The translations under genes and the position numbers were made by a program. A stretch of 64,000 nt of DNA from Aegilops tauschii subsp. strangulata (lineage: Eukaryota > Streptophyta > Magnoliopsida > Poales > Poaceae). The stretch lies in NCBI RefSeq assembly GCF_002575655.3, contig NC_053036.3, positions 194,340,788 through 194,404,787 of the forward strand. The letters run 5' to 3'. The notes under the pieces were generated by a model. It made no database searches. It was not told where the DNA came from and saw nothing but the letters and a program-made list of their open reading frames with translations. Below, piece by piece: positions 11,291-21,331 of the stretch. How positions within the stretch are numbered: position 1 is the first letter of the stretch; every line of letters begins with the position of its first letter.

Positions 11291-11620
11291 CGTTTTCGAG
11301 AGGCACGACCATGCCTCTCGCGGAAGAAAAAAAAGAGAGAATGAATTTTTTTCTGTCCGCGAAAGTAAAAGCATGCTTCTCGCGGAAGCAGAATAGTGCC
11401 TCTCACCGAAAAAAAAGAAATAACATAATTTTTTCATTTCTGAGAGGCATGGCCGTGCCTCTCGTGGAAGAAGAAAAAAGAGAAAACACGTTTTTTTCCT
11501 TTTCCAAGGGGCATGGCCCTGCCTCTCGCGGAAGAAAAAAAAGAAGAAAATGTGTCTTTTTCGTTTATGAGAGAAACGGCCGTGCCTCTCGCAAAAAGGA
11601 AAAAAAAGAGTACGTGTTTT
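11290..11620. repeat. Palindromic minisatellite, about 65-75 bp unit x 5
   Basis: Units centred near 11308, 11375, 11452, 11515 and 11580 each contain a palindrome built on GAGAGGCATGGCCGTGCCTC or a variant, separated by purine-rich 'gcggaagaaaaaaaagaga' spacers. Because the palindromes read alike on both strands, long open frames appear on both strands here. Their Lys/Glu- or Phe-rich translations are artefacts of the repeat. Confidence 0.8.
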
Positions 11621-12022
11621 TTCGCGTAATTTTTTTTTCCGATCTTTTTGTTCCAAAAGCTAAGAAAGACCAATGAAAAACCAAAAAGCCGAAAAACCGG
11701 GAAAAAGCCATCGAAAAAGACGAAAACGCGTGCGAAAAAAATGAAAAAAGAAAATTCGGAGGAAGCGCCCAGAGCGTGACACGTGGCGGCGGCTGCCGCG
11801 CTCTTAGCGCATCTTCAAGTGACCTTTGAGGAGGCGGAGAACGAACGCTCTTTACTTAGTTGCTCTCGAATATGTTCGTATATGAAAAATGTGACCGTAT
11901 ATACATGATGGTGCAAGTTCAGTGACTGCAATCATGCGTGTTACAAGTTTATGCATTAATTTTTATTTTTGCATAGTAATAATTGTCTCATTTATATTAT
12001 AAAAATCAAAGTACAAGTTTAT

Positions 12023-12597
12023 GGTGCGCAAGTTCTAAGTATATTTACCTCTAGAACGTACATCCGGAGCAGCCCCACAAAACCCCGGATCATACCTGAT
12101 ACGCATAGCCTCAATGCAGCCGCAACGACCCAAGAACCATGTCGGCGAGAGGCGGCCACCGCGTCGCCCGCCTTTGTAGCGCCGCCAAATCTGGGCCAAG
12201 CACTCACCCAACAGTTGCCGCCACCACGAACGCGCCCCGTTATGCCCGCCCAGCATCGCGGTGCAACACCACGCCACAACACTTCTTGCCCGACGCCCGC
12301 TCACGTCACTCCGCCAAGCGCCGCAGGCCACCATCACCCCGCATCACTAGGCGAGCCTTCTCCTGATGCACGACCGCGAGAAACTCCCGCCGCCACCTTC
12401 CCTGATGCCTCCCCGGGCTTTGTCGATGGCCCTCCGGTAGGAAAGGAGAGGATGGAGGAGGGCCTAGTGGCAGCATCTGCCAGGCCCCCCCTTGTCATCA
12501 GGGGTGGGTGCCGCAGGGGACAAGGGGGTTCAGGTACCCCTAACGACACGGGGGTCGAGGGGGTTCAGTTACGTCGAGGGGTTTCAGTTAAGTCCGC
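12023..12597. repeat. Tandem duplication copy 1 (575 bp)
   Basis: The segment starts 'ggtgcgcaagttctaagtat' and is repeated from 12598 with only scattered substitutions. It is GC-rich, with gene-like text in its middle ('atgtcggcgagaggcggcc', 'cgcatcactaggcgagcct'). Open frames exist on both strands, including a Gly/Trp-rich minus frame, but none resembles a protein I know. Possibly a captured gene or untranslated fragment inside a transposon. Confidence 0.75.
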
Positions 12598-13165
12598 GGT
12601 GCGCAAGTTCTAAGTATATTTACCTCTAGAACGTACATCCGGAGCAGCCCCACAAAACCCCAGATCATACCTGATACGCGTAGCCTCAATGCAGCCGCAA
12701 CAACCCGAGAACCATGTCGGCGAGAGGCGGCCACCGCGTCGCCCGCCTTTGTAGTGCCGCCAAATCTGGGCCAAGCACTCACCCAACAGTTGCCGCCACC
12801 ACGAGCGCGCCCTGTTGTGCCCGCCCAGCATCGCGGTGCAATACCATGCCACCACACCTCCATGCCTGACACCCGCTCACAACACTCCGCTGAGCGCCGC
12901 AGATCACCATCACCCCGCATCACTAGGCGAGCCTCCTCATGTTCCACGACCGCGAGAAACTCCTGCCGCCACCTTCCCTGACGCCCGCCCGGGCTTTGCC
13001 GGTGGCGCTCCGGTAGGAAAGGAGGGGATGGAGGAGGGCCTAGTGGCGGCAGATGCTAGGGCTCCCCCTTGTCGTCAGGGGTGACGCCGCAGGGGACAAA
13101 AACGGCTTCAGGTACCCCATACAACACGGGGACGAGGGGGTTCGGTTACGTTGATGTGATTCTTG
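12598..13165. repeat. Tandem duplication copy 2
   Basis: This is the second copy of the unit at 12023. It matches in order, with small differences such as 'gccccac' blocks retained and single-base changes in the middle. It diverges at its 3' end ('ggttacgttgatgtgatt'). Same comments on coding as copy 1. Confidence 0.75.
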
Positions 13166-13184
13166 CCGAACTATGAACCAACTA

Positions 13185-13422
13185 CTCCCTCCATTTCAAA
13201 ATATAGTGCGCTCGCGCTTTCCGAGGTCCAACTTTGACCATAAATTTAACCAACGAGACTGACTGTGGTGGGAGAAAAAAATTATATAATTAAAATTTTC
13301 TTTTGAATACGAATTCACTCGTATAACTTTTGCTCACGCAGTAGTCGGTCTCGTTGGTTAAATTAATAGTCAAAGTTGAAGCACAGCAATAGAGAAAGCA
13401 CTATATTTTAGAATGGAGGGAG
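13185..13422. mobile_element. Stowaway MITE (238 bp)
   Basis: Starts CTCCCTCCATTTCAAAATAT and ends with 'tattttagaatggagggag', its inverted counterpart, flanked by TA on both sides. Internal inverted segments ('ttaaccaacgagac' versus 'gtctcgttggttaa', 'aactttgac' versus 'gtcaaagtt') show the arms extend far inward. Confidence 0.93.
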
Positions 13423-13830
13423 TATATAACGTTTGCTGCACAGAATGCTTCCACGAGTTACAGGAATCCCCGCGTTTGAAATAGAAAATAGTTACTCGAT
13501 GTCATTTTTGTGCGAACAGTGTGCACCCTACCCGAGTTCGATGGTTTAGAGCTGAATGCACTATTTGGAGAAGCGAGTGACATCATATGCATATTTGGTG
13601 GTACAAACAGCTAACTACTAGTAGTAGTCAGCAACATTTTTTTCAGGAACACGCATGAGATTTGCATGATGATTCATTAAGGAGATGATGATAGTACAGA
13701 ATTACAAGTTACAGGGAGTCACATTCCACCCAACACCACCTAGAGTACAAGAGTCTACGTCTCAGTCTCGCCCACCAGCTGGCCGTTCCTAGCTCTAAGG
13801 CTCCACGCCTGTTTCCGCGTTCTCCATTCA

Positions 13831-13958
13831 AGTGAAGTGGATAACTACAAACTGTTTATGTGCTTTTGAAGACAAACTAAGTGAAAGCTCATGAGTTTGA
13901 ACAAAACACAGTCTTGAGCTTTCACTTAGTTTGTCTCATAAACAGTCTGCACTTCACT
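13831..13958. repeat. Hairpin-forming inverted repeat, arms about 47-65 bp
   Basis: The left arm 'agtgaagtgg...gacaaactaagtgaaagctcatgag' (13831-13895) is mirrored by 'cttgagctttcacttagttt...cagtctgcacttcact' (13912-13958). The loop is about 16 bp. The left arm has extra bases, so the arms are not perfect. It could be a small foldback transposon; no clear target duplication. Confidence 0.7.
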
Positions 13959-14694
13959 TATATCTTATTAGTATTATTATTACTCATTTTCTTCATAGAA
14001 TGCGCTGCAGCTGAAAATTGTAGCCGAGCTGATCAATCATTTGTCTTCAGATGGAGGAGAGCTAGAACGCCTGCATTTATATCATAGAGCGTCTTTCCCT
14101 ATCACGATAGTCCTGCCGAAGCAGGAAAAAAAGCCACGCAAACCCGATAACTTGAAACACCATAGCCATGATGACCTCTGTAGTCACCCTTCTCATCACA
14201 AAGAATCCTTCAGAAATGTAAATTATGTGATACAGAAAGCTTCAATTGACTTTTGAGTGCAGATGGAAAAAAACAAGAACTAATGGGGACGAGGCCATGG
14301 CCTGTATATTAAGATATAGGCCACCCGGCCGGCCACTGCGACCCAGCCATTGGGCTAGTTCATGAGTGCAGAACTGCAGATGAACACTATATTTCCTTCC
14401 AATTAGTCAATAATTTAATTCACATGTGGTTTAGGTCTTTGATCTTCTCCATTTTCTCTTGCTGTTCCTTTAGATAGGCAGTTCTTTATTTTCTCAACAC
14501 TTGTTTCAGTTTTGGTTGCAGCCATGCTTGTGGTGCGGTACTTCAGGCCCTGATGCTTTCTTCTTCTACTCGATTCAAACTGATCATATCAACGATATAT
14601 TCATATTAACACGTTCCCACAGTAAATTTTATATGTTGACTCACCTGTTTTTTGCGAGGATATGTTGACTCACTTGAACATAATAAAATTCTAC
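13959..14694. other. Unassigned intergenic DNA
   Basis: No coding region, RNA gene or recognised element is seen here. Confidence 0.4.
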
Positions 14695-16377
14695 AATACC
14701 GTTCTGTTTTGAAAGAGCCAATGAGGAACAAGAGGCGTATAAGCAATTGTTCGGATGTGAATTGGGGGCTTTACCCTTCACTTATTTGGGTATACCAATT
14801 CACCATCGTAAGCTAACAAACGGAGAATGGAAGAGCATTGAGGATCGTTTTGAGAAAAAACTGGGATGCTGGAAGGGCAAGCTGATGTCTTATGGAGGCC
14901 GTTTAATTCTCATTAATTTGGTCCTTACAAGCATGCCCATGTTTCTTCTGTCTTTTTTCGAGGTACCAGTTGGAGTTCAGAAAAGACTTGATTTCTATCG
15001 GTCCCGCTTCTTCTGGCAAAGTGATGATCTGAAGAGGAAGTATAGACTCACTAAATGGGACATTATTTGTAGACCGAAGGACCAAGGGGGTCTCGGTATC
15101 GAGAATCTTGAGGTGAAGAACAAATGTCTTCTCAGCAAGTGGCTGTATAAGCTATCTAGTGAGACCGGGGCTACATGGGCTCAGATTCTGCATAATAAGT
15201 ACCTTCATTCCAAAACTTTATCCCAGGTGACAGTGAGGCTGATGGATTCGCCTTTCTGGAAAGGACTGATGAGAGTTAAATCAGTCTTTTTTAATCGGAC
15301 AAAATTTGTTATTGGGAACGGTACTTCTACGAGATTTTGGGAGGATACATGGCTAGGGGATACGCCCCTCGCGCTTCAATATCCTTCTCTTTAATAGCAT
15401 TGTCCAACGGCGAGATGCAACCGTTGAGACAGTATGTCAGTCCACGCCTCTAAATATTCAATTCAGGAGAGCGCTAGCCGAAAACCGTTGGGAAGCTTGG
15501 CTCCATCTTGTGAGAAGATTGATGGATGTTCAACTGGCTCAACGACCTGATAAGTTGTGTTGGAAGCTAACTAGGAATGGCGAGTTTATGGTCAAATCCA
15601 TGTATTTGGATGTTATTAACTCTAGCTCTATTCCTAACTCGAAGAATGTTTGGCATGTCAAAGTACCCTTGAGAGTTAAAGTGTCTATGTGGTTTGTACA
15701 CAAAGAAGTCATTTTAACTAAGGATAACTTGATAAAACGCAACTGGAATGGATCCACTAGATGTAGCTTTTGTGATCGGGATGAATCCATCAAACACCTC
15801 TTTCTTGATTGCCCCTTGGCAAAAATTCTTTGGCAGTCTGTACACATAGCCTTTAATATTACTCCTCCGAATAATATCAACACGTTATTTGGGACATGGC
15901 TTGATGGGGTTGAGCCCCAAACTACGAGACACATTCGCGTAGGAGTATGTGCATTGTTATGAGCTATCTGGAATTGCAGAAATGATTTGGTCTTTAACAG
16001 AGCATCAAATACTCATTTTTTGCAGGTTATCTTCCGAGCCACTGCGTTGATCCGTATGTGGTCGCTACTCACTCCGACGGAGGCCAGGGAGCATTTGGTT
16101 ACTGGGTCTATCCGATGGGAGATGGTAGCACGGGTTATTTTCAACCGGTTTGGATGGCGGTCATGTAATAGGATAGGCAATTAGTTTTCCTATCTTTATC
16201 TTGCTAGCCGGTTGTGGCTTTATTTTTGATCTTTAGCTCTTTTTGAGCTCTTTTTGTACTCTGTTGAGACTTTGAGACGACTGTCGAACTATTTTGCTTG
16301 GCAATAAAGGTGGCCGTATGCATCTTTCTGATGCAGAGGCAGGGGATATCCCCTTTTCGAAAAGAAAAAAATACCGT
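14695..16377 (+). mobile_element. 5'-truncated LINE (L1-type non-LTR retrotransposon)
   Basis: This is a 3' portion of a plant L1-type element: the C-terminal part of the reverse transcriptase ORF, a 3' untranslated region with AATAAA at 16303-16308, and an A-rich tail at 16361-16370. The insert is flanked by 'aataccgt' at 14695-14702 and 16370-16377, the target-site duplication expected of target-primed reverse transcription. The 5' end is missing; the reading frame is already open at 14711, within the polymerase region. The element is therefore dead on arrival. Confidence 0.85.
14711..16184 (+). pseudogene. LINE ORF2 reverse transcriptase, C-terminal fragment, frameshifted
   Basis: The first open part (14711-15394) contains the conserved plant LINE block 'GALPFTYLGIPIH' followed by 'MSYGGRLILINLVLTSMPMF' and 'WDIICRPKDQGGLGIENL', which lie just after the RT catalytic core. 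A frameshift around 15390-15500 moves the frame. The second part (about 15480-15962) holds the zf-RVT zinc-binding module: CSFC, then HLFLDC at about residues 85-105 of that part, preceded by 'VWHVKVPLRVKVSMW'. A TGA at 15960-15962 replaces an expected Trp codon, and the frame continues as 'AIWNCRNDLVFN' to the stop at about 16184. The RT active site and endonuclease are absent. Confidence 0.85.
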
Positions 16378-16880
16378 GCTTTTTAATTAACTGATGACTT
16401 GAATCAACTAGTAATTCTGTAAGCAAGCGGAGCAATCCAAACTATTTAAAAGACTAGCAATTCTTGAAAAAGGTTGAACATGCAACTGTTTCAGTTTATT
16501 TATTTTTTCCCTTTTGTGTGTGTTTGTGTAATGTATCAGTTTTATAATCACATTAATCATTTTAGTAGAGTTAAATCGAATCAGCCTAGGCAACAACTTT
16601 GCAATCTTTTAGCCTTTGTTCATGTATTCATCAACTTCTGTAGTTGCATACAGATGTTAACAACCAATTTTACATGCGGTTGGGCATAAAAAAATTGTGT
16701 GCGTTTTGAACTTCCAAAATGTAAATTTACACTTAAGTGTGAGTTCCACTCTTAAACCCTCATATCTAGAACGTGTGACTGCCTTGTTACCCTAATTTAC
16801 GTCGTGGTTTACAGTCTACTGAAGACTCGAGGCTGATAATAACTTAAGAAGCATGAATTGCCTAAAAAGGATCAGAAAAC
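16378..16880. other. Unassigned AT-rich DNA
   Basis: Nothing recognisable beyond short chance open frames. Confidence 0.4.
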
Positions 16881-17115
16881 AGAGTTTTTTGCTTCGGTAC
16901 ACCCCGTTAGAAAAGCTTACATATTTCGATGCAGATTAAAGATGGAGACTAGAAGATACCCTTTTTCGATAAAATAGTAGATTATTCTAATCTCTAGTTT
17001 GATGCATCGGTAAAGTAGGGATTAGAATTAGTTCATCCTAAATATATAAGAATACCCTTTTAAGTAACTTTACGATTCGTGTTAACTTTTAAGGGGGTGT
17101 ACCGAAGCAAAACTC
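16881..17115. mobile_element. Foldback/MITE-like element with 30-34 bp inverted ends
   Basis: 'agagttttttgcttcggtac' followed by 'accccgttagaaaag' (16881-16914) is mirrored by 17085-17115, whose reverse complement reads 'gagttttgcttcggtacacc' then 'cccttaaaag'. The enclosed 170 bp is AT-rich. No clear target-site duplication is visible. The right arm overlaps the last codons and stop of the minus-strand DUF26 gene. Confidence 0.6.
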
Positions 17116-17544
17116 AAGAAACCAAATATGCTCACCTTTGCGGTGGTCGTCCCACTCCCAGGGGGTAGCGTAAATGAGAGCAGAAAGCTTGAGAGAGCAG
17201 TTGGCGTTGGAGAACACAACACCCTTGTGGTAAGGGCACACTGTATGTGCCTCTTGGAGGGCTAAGCTGATGCAGGCTTGACAGAACGAGGAGTTCGTGC
17301 CGTTGTGGCAGTGTGACACAGCGTACATGCGTTCAGGGTATTCCCCTGTCGCATGTTCCGAAGAGTGGCTGGGAGCGGAGGATGTCTTGTTCGGGAGGAT
17401 GGCCACAAAGTCATGGATGTTTGCCTCAAGGGTTTTGCTGGCCGTGGGATTGCCATGGCCAATGCAGACGACGTCACATTTGGTGGCAAGGGGCAAGACT
17501 AGGAGGGCGAGGAAAAGGAGGTAGAAACGCTGCAACATCCACAT
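17089..17544 (-). CDS. Secreted DUF26 (Gnk2-like, cysteine-rich) protein, 151 aa
   Basis: This encodes a small secreted protein of the plant DUF26/'salt stress response-antifungal' family, which includes ginkbilobin-2 and the extracellular part of cysteine-rich receptor-like kinases. Residues 1-22 form a hydrophobic signal peptide (LLFLALLVLPLA). One DUF26 domain covers about residues 23-126. The diagnostic C-X8-C-X2-C motif is C79-C88-C91, followed by C103 ('CPYHKG') and C116 ('NANCSLKLS'). The ATG at 17544 gives the full signal peptide; a second Met at codon 3 is equally possible. There is no kinase or second DUF26 domain, so it is either a single-domain secreted member or a truncated two-domain gene. 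The last eight residues (EFCFGTPP) and the stop lie in a repeat arm, so the natural C-terminus may be lost. No clear TATA box is seen. Expression is not shown. Confidence 0.7.
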   Translation of the reverse strand: MWMLQRFYLLFLALLVLPLATKCDVVCIGHGNPTASKTLEANIHDFVAILPNKTSSAPSHSSEHATGEYPERMYAVSHCHNGTNSSFCQACISLALQEAHTVCPYHKGVVFSNANCSLKLSALIYATPWEWDDHRKGEHIWFLEFCFGTPP

Positions 17545-19027
17545 GGATACAGTGTGATGTGCAGAGCATATGAAGTGTAGTGTTGGACTAGGTAATTGCT
17601 ACAAGGTCTGTAATATCACCCTTTAAGCCATCAAGATAGGAGCGTCAGGGAAGTTGCTCGAGAAGAAGGCATACATGATATTTGGTTTTGAGGGATGGAT
17701 GGAGGGAGGTTTATGAAGGAGTGGTGGGTTGTTTATTCTACATTTGTTTACCCGTCCTAACAATCGAATGAAAGAATCTCACTATGCTTTGGTGATTACA
17801 AAGAAAACAGCTTAGATGTTCACAACCCAACGTTAGTTCCAAGGGGATTACTTTACAAGGCACAGTCCATCGTTAAGTACAAGGAGTTATAGGGATAGTT
17901 CGTCCCGTGCTATCCTGATTCGTGGTTGGCCGAAATACCTCATTGGCTGAAATTTGATTCTCTGTTCTTTTTTTGCAGGTCATTCTCTGTTCTTGTCCTG
18001 TGGCCCTATATAGCATTGTCTAATACCATGATGCTGAAGTCAGAGATTGCTGGAAAGAAATCATGAAATTAGATTGCGAGATACCTTTGGGGCTAGCATG
18101 TTTTGCTCGGTCGTAGTAACTTTCCTAGCCTTGTGTGTTTAATTTCATGGCCCGATCTCTCACTGTGCTAATTCTGCATTTGCAAAAAATTGTAAACCTT
18201 GTTATACTATTTGCGGTTATTATTTTGTGTCAGAATTTATGTTAACTTTAATTTATTAAACAAGTGAAGTACGAAGCACAAATTAGGATTTCTGTACCTG
18301 AACTCACAAACTCTGAATTGGCCATGTCAATGTCGGCAACAATGGCGTTTGTGGACGTCGTTTTCCTTGCCAAGGTGTTGTCATGGAGCCGTTGCACCCA
18401 CAAATCTCTTGTCGTGGTATCGATATGAAAACTTATGATTGGGCTTGCCGAATCGGGTGACGGTGGTGTCTTTGGCATCAATTTATTCTTGGAGGTGTTA
18501 TCTCGAAGACCCGGATGACAGGTTTCATCGCTGCGCGTGGCTGAAGGTGGAGGTTGTGTGGCCGGCTGGCGGTTGACGGTGATTTGCTTTACTTGGGGCC
18601 TAGCAATGACACTTCTTGGTGTTGTGGAGCTTCCATATGCTACCCCTTGTGTCCGCCTTTTGTGGTCTTATTTGGGTTTAGGCGGCAGTGCCTTCATCGT
18701 CGTGGTGCTGCCATATACTTGTTCTCGTGATGTTGTTCCGCTCGACAACCCGGTGAGCTCCTCTCAACACCATGTGAGGCTCCTACAATCAATGTCCGGC
18801 AATTGCTTGGGTCCTTTGTTGTCGCTAAACTTGTTGATGTGTGTGACCTCCAGTTACACTTCGCCATGGACAATGACCAGTCATGATAGAGATATTTTCT
18901 ACTGAGTCACTCTATGGGGCCATGTCACTCCTTTCTCTGTGCATGCTTGACGAACCAGAGTCTTCTCTCGTCATCTCTCCTACTTCGCCATGGACAATGA
19001 ACACCCTAATGTTCGGTGTTGGATGGC
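17545..19027. other. Unassigned DNA, no confident gene
   Basis: Open frames at 18248-18481 (minus) and 18537-18905 (plus) lack recognisable domains. Part of this stretch may belong to the degenerate Copia element to its right, but I see no diagnostic motif. Confidence 0.35.
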
Positions 19028-19510
19028 TCAGGCTGGTGATGGTGTAGCTCCTTGATGATGGTACCTTACATCTGTCCTCCCCTGAATACCTGCATCCGTT
19101 CTCATCCCACTGACGGTATCCGGTGCTCTCCTATGAGGCATTGCAACATCACTGCTACACGCCCAACTATTTCCATTGCAGAGCCATCCCCAAAACGCAC
19201 TTTTTCCATGCAGTGACTGATCCAGTCCAACAAATTTCTCGGAATTCCCTGTCATGTGATTACCGGTTCTTGTATCCAAGTACCAAGAGGTGTCATGGCC
19301 GCCAGTGAGTTTGGGTACCACTTTCTCTTCATTGAGGAACACCTGCACGGGCACCTCCTCCTCTCTCTGCGTCGATTCACATGCTTTCGACATGAGCAAC
19401 CCTGGATCATCTTACTCCTCCTGTTGGGCAAAGTTTGCATTCTCCCGACGTGGCCCTAGACAATCAGATTCGAAATCTCCTTACAATTTAAACATCTCAC
19501 ATTGGTGATG
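19028..19510 (-). pseudogene. Copia gag-protease fragment, degenerate
   Basis: On the minus strand a gag zinc knuckle is visible at about 19455-19500 (CLNCKE, then, after a one-base frame change, GDFESDC), with the knuckle His replaced by Asp. About 60 codons later comes 'EKVVPKLTGGHDTSWYLDTR' and 'TGNHMTG', the N-terminus of a Copia aspartic protease, where the catalytic D-T-G has become D-T-R. Downstream the frame degrades. It is inactive, truncated on both sides and oriented opposite to the neighbouring Copia LTR, so it belongs to a different insertion. Confidence 0.75.
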
Positions 19511-19554
19511 TCGAATTTCCGGTGCTTCTTCTACTTGCCGCGGTCACTACTCTC

Positions 19555-19709
19555 TGTTGAGTATATTGATTATTAGGAAAGGCGAGATAGACTAGGATTT
19601 GTTCTGGCTTGTCTTGTACTCCAAGTAGATTATTATACTCCTATATATGTGCCCACGAGGCTCAAGCAATACAACGACAATCCACCAATCCCTCTCTCTC
19701 CCTTCTAAC
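19555..19709 (+). mobile_element. Short Copia LTR (155 bp)
   Basis: The LTR begins TGTTGAG and ends TCTAACA, giving imperfect TG...CA inverted ends, and contains 'tatatatg' at about 19640. It is followed at once by 'tggtatcggcc', which matches the first seven bases of the initiator-tRNA-Met primer-binding site used by plant Copia elements (TGGTATCAGAGC). It therefore reads as a 5' LTR. No partner 3' LTR is found in the window. Confidence 0.7.
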
Positions 19710-20337
19710 ATGGTATCGGCCTAACCGATCCAACCCTAGCCGCCGCCCGTCGCTTCCGCTCGGCGCGCCACCCCTGGGGCGATCGGCCTCCATGACCGCC
19801 GCCGGGGGCTGCGCTGCCCGTACCTAGGGTTCGTCCGCCGGTCGTGTTGATCGGCTGCCCTAGAGAGTCTTTTTCCCGATCCTTGATCTGGTGTTTTTTC
19901 TCTCTCTCGCCGGTCGTCTTGATCAGTGCTTTTTTTTGGTTTTCTGATCTAAGATCGGTTTGCGTCGCCCGCCGCCGCCGTCGACCTCTGCGCGCCTCTA
20001 CTCCGACTTCGGCATCGACTACACCGGCGCCTTCTCCGACTCGGCTTCCCGGAACGGCCACCGTCCGCGCATCCGCCGGCCGTCACCGCTATGATCTGAT
20101 CGAGATATCTGCATCCACTTCGCCTCCATCCACAACATGGCTGCCCTAGCTTCGTGCATGCACCATGTTACGGCAAAGGCAGCTCATGCGCTGCCCTGGC
20201 CGTCCCCTACCGCATGCCATGCGGGCGTTGTTGGCTCTTCGTGCGTCCCGTCTGTATAGGTCTTGGTTGCAAGTTGCGTCCCATGTAGGCATGCTGCTTA
20301 TGTGGTTGTACGTTTCCAATCGGCCTTCGTGTACGGT
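19710..20337 (+). mobile_element. Copia leader region, probably truncated
   Basis: The primer-binding-site-like sequence at 19710 is followed by a GC-rich leader ('aaccgatccaaccctagccg') of the type that precedes Copia gag genes. No gag, protease, integrase or RT is recognisable before the sequence changes character at about 20338, so the element is truncated. Confidence 0.5.
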
Positions 20338-20777
20338 CAGGGCTGGCCCTAGGGTATGGTCGACGGGGCGACGACCCAGGGCCCAGGCGAGGGGGGCCAT
20401 GATGGAGTATCTATATATTTAGATACATTATAACTGAGCATCTTTCCTGCCTTTTCAGGCCATCACCATTCCTAACCATTGAATCATTTTGTGATGGTCG
20501 TTTTTTGGCTGTCAGATACTTTTAAATAGCACTAAGTGGACTAGATGCCTCATGGGCTGCTATTCCTGTAACAAAATCGGTGGTTTATGGTTAATCGTAC
20601 CTTTCTCGCGCAAGAAGCCCATTTAACCTCACCGTAACATATTCGTTTGCCATATGTGGTTTAACATCGGCCCACTTAGCACAACGAATATCGCAAGAAA
20701 GAGCGACTGCTTTGGGAAGGGCAGCGTGCAGGAGATGCGAAGAGATAGCGACGCAACCATGTTCACGGAGGCATTTA

Positions 20778-21331
20778 GGGCTCGTTTGGATGCAAGGGAT
20801 CCCGAGGGGATCCCCGCCCTTTCCCTGGCCGAGGAAACCGCGGGCCGAATTGAACCCGAGGAGCCGACCGGGCCATTTGGTTCTCCAGATGGGGAGGGAC
20901 CCCGGCCCCTTTCCACCGCCCTTCCTTGGGAGCATTTTCCACTAGTCACGAGGTCGGGGGAGAAACCCTCGCCCTCCCTCCTCTCACGATGACAGAGAGG
21001 CGACGACGCAGGGCGACGGCCGTGCTATTTCCTCCGGCTACCGAGAAGAATGCACCATCACGAGTGCTCCCGCCTCTCCCTGCTCTGCCAGGCGTGCTTC
21101 TTCCGCCTCTCCCCTCTCTAGCAGTCGTCTCCTGCCCCCCAAGATCTATTCTGGGATTCATGATCTATTTTCGTTTTTTGATCTTCCCTTATCTTTCTTG
21201 TGTTTTCCAAATAGCAGAAGAGGTGTTTTCCCACCTGGGACGATCCCTCCCATGGATCCCTTGTGCCGAGGGAAACTCCACCTAGGGGCTTATTTCCATG
21301 GATGTTTCATCCCTGACAACCAAATTAGCCC
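20778..21331. mobile_element. MITE-like element (554 bp), GGGCT..TTTGG termini
   Basis: Left end 'gggctcgtttggatgcaagg' and the reverse complement of the right end 'gggctaatttggttgtcagg' agree at most positions over 23 bp. The interior is GC-rich, with no transposase. The flanks do not show a clear target duplication, so the superfamily (hAT or PIF/Harbinger) is undecided. Confidence 0.6.

Noticed and set aside
11123..11676. Open frames of 121-177 codons on both strands
   Set aside because: They are Lys/Glu- or Phe-rich translations of a palindromic minisatellite; no domain.
12035..12947. Gly/Trp/Arg-rich minus-strand frames in the duplicated unit
   Set aside because: The frames end differently in the two copies and resemble no known protein; GC-rich composition alone explains them.
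18248..18905. Frames of 77 and 122 codons
   Set aside because: No domain, no start context, in repeat-rich DNA.
20338..20400. Possible hAT terminus 'cagggctggccctaggg'
   Set aside because: No matching inverted end or 8-bp duplication found nearby.
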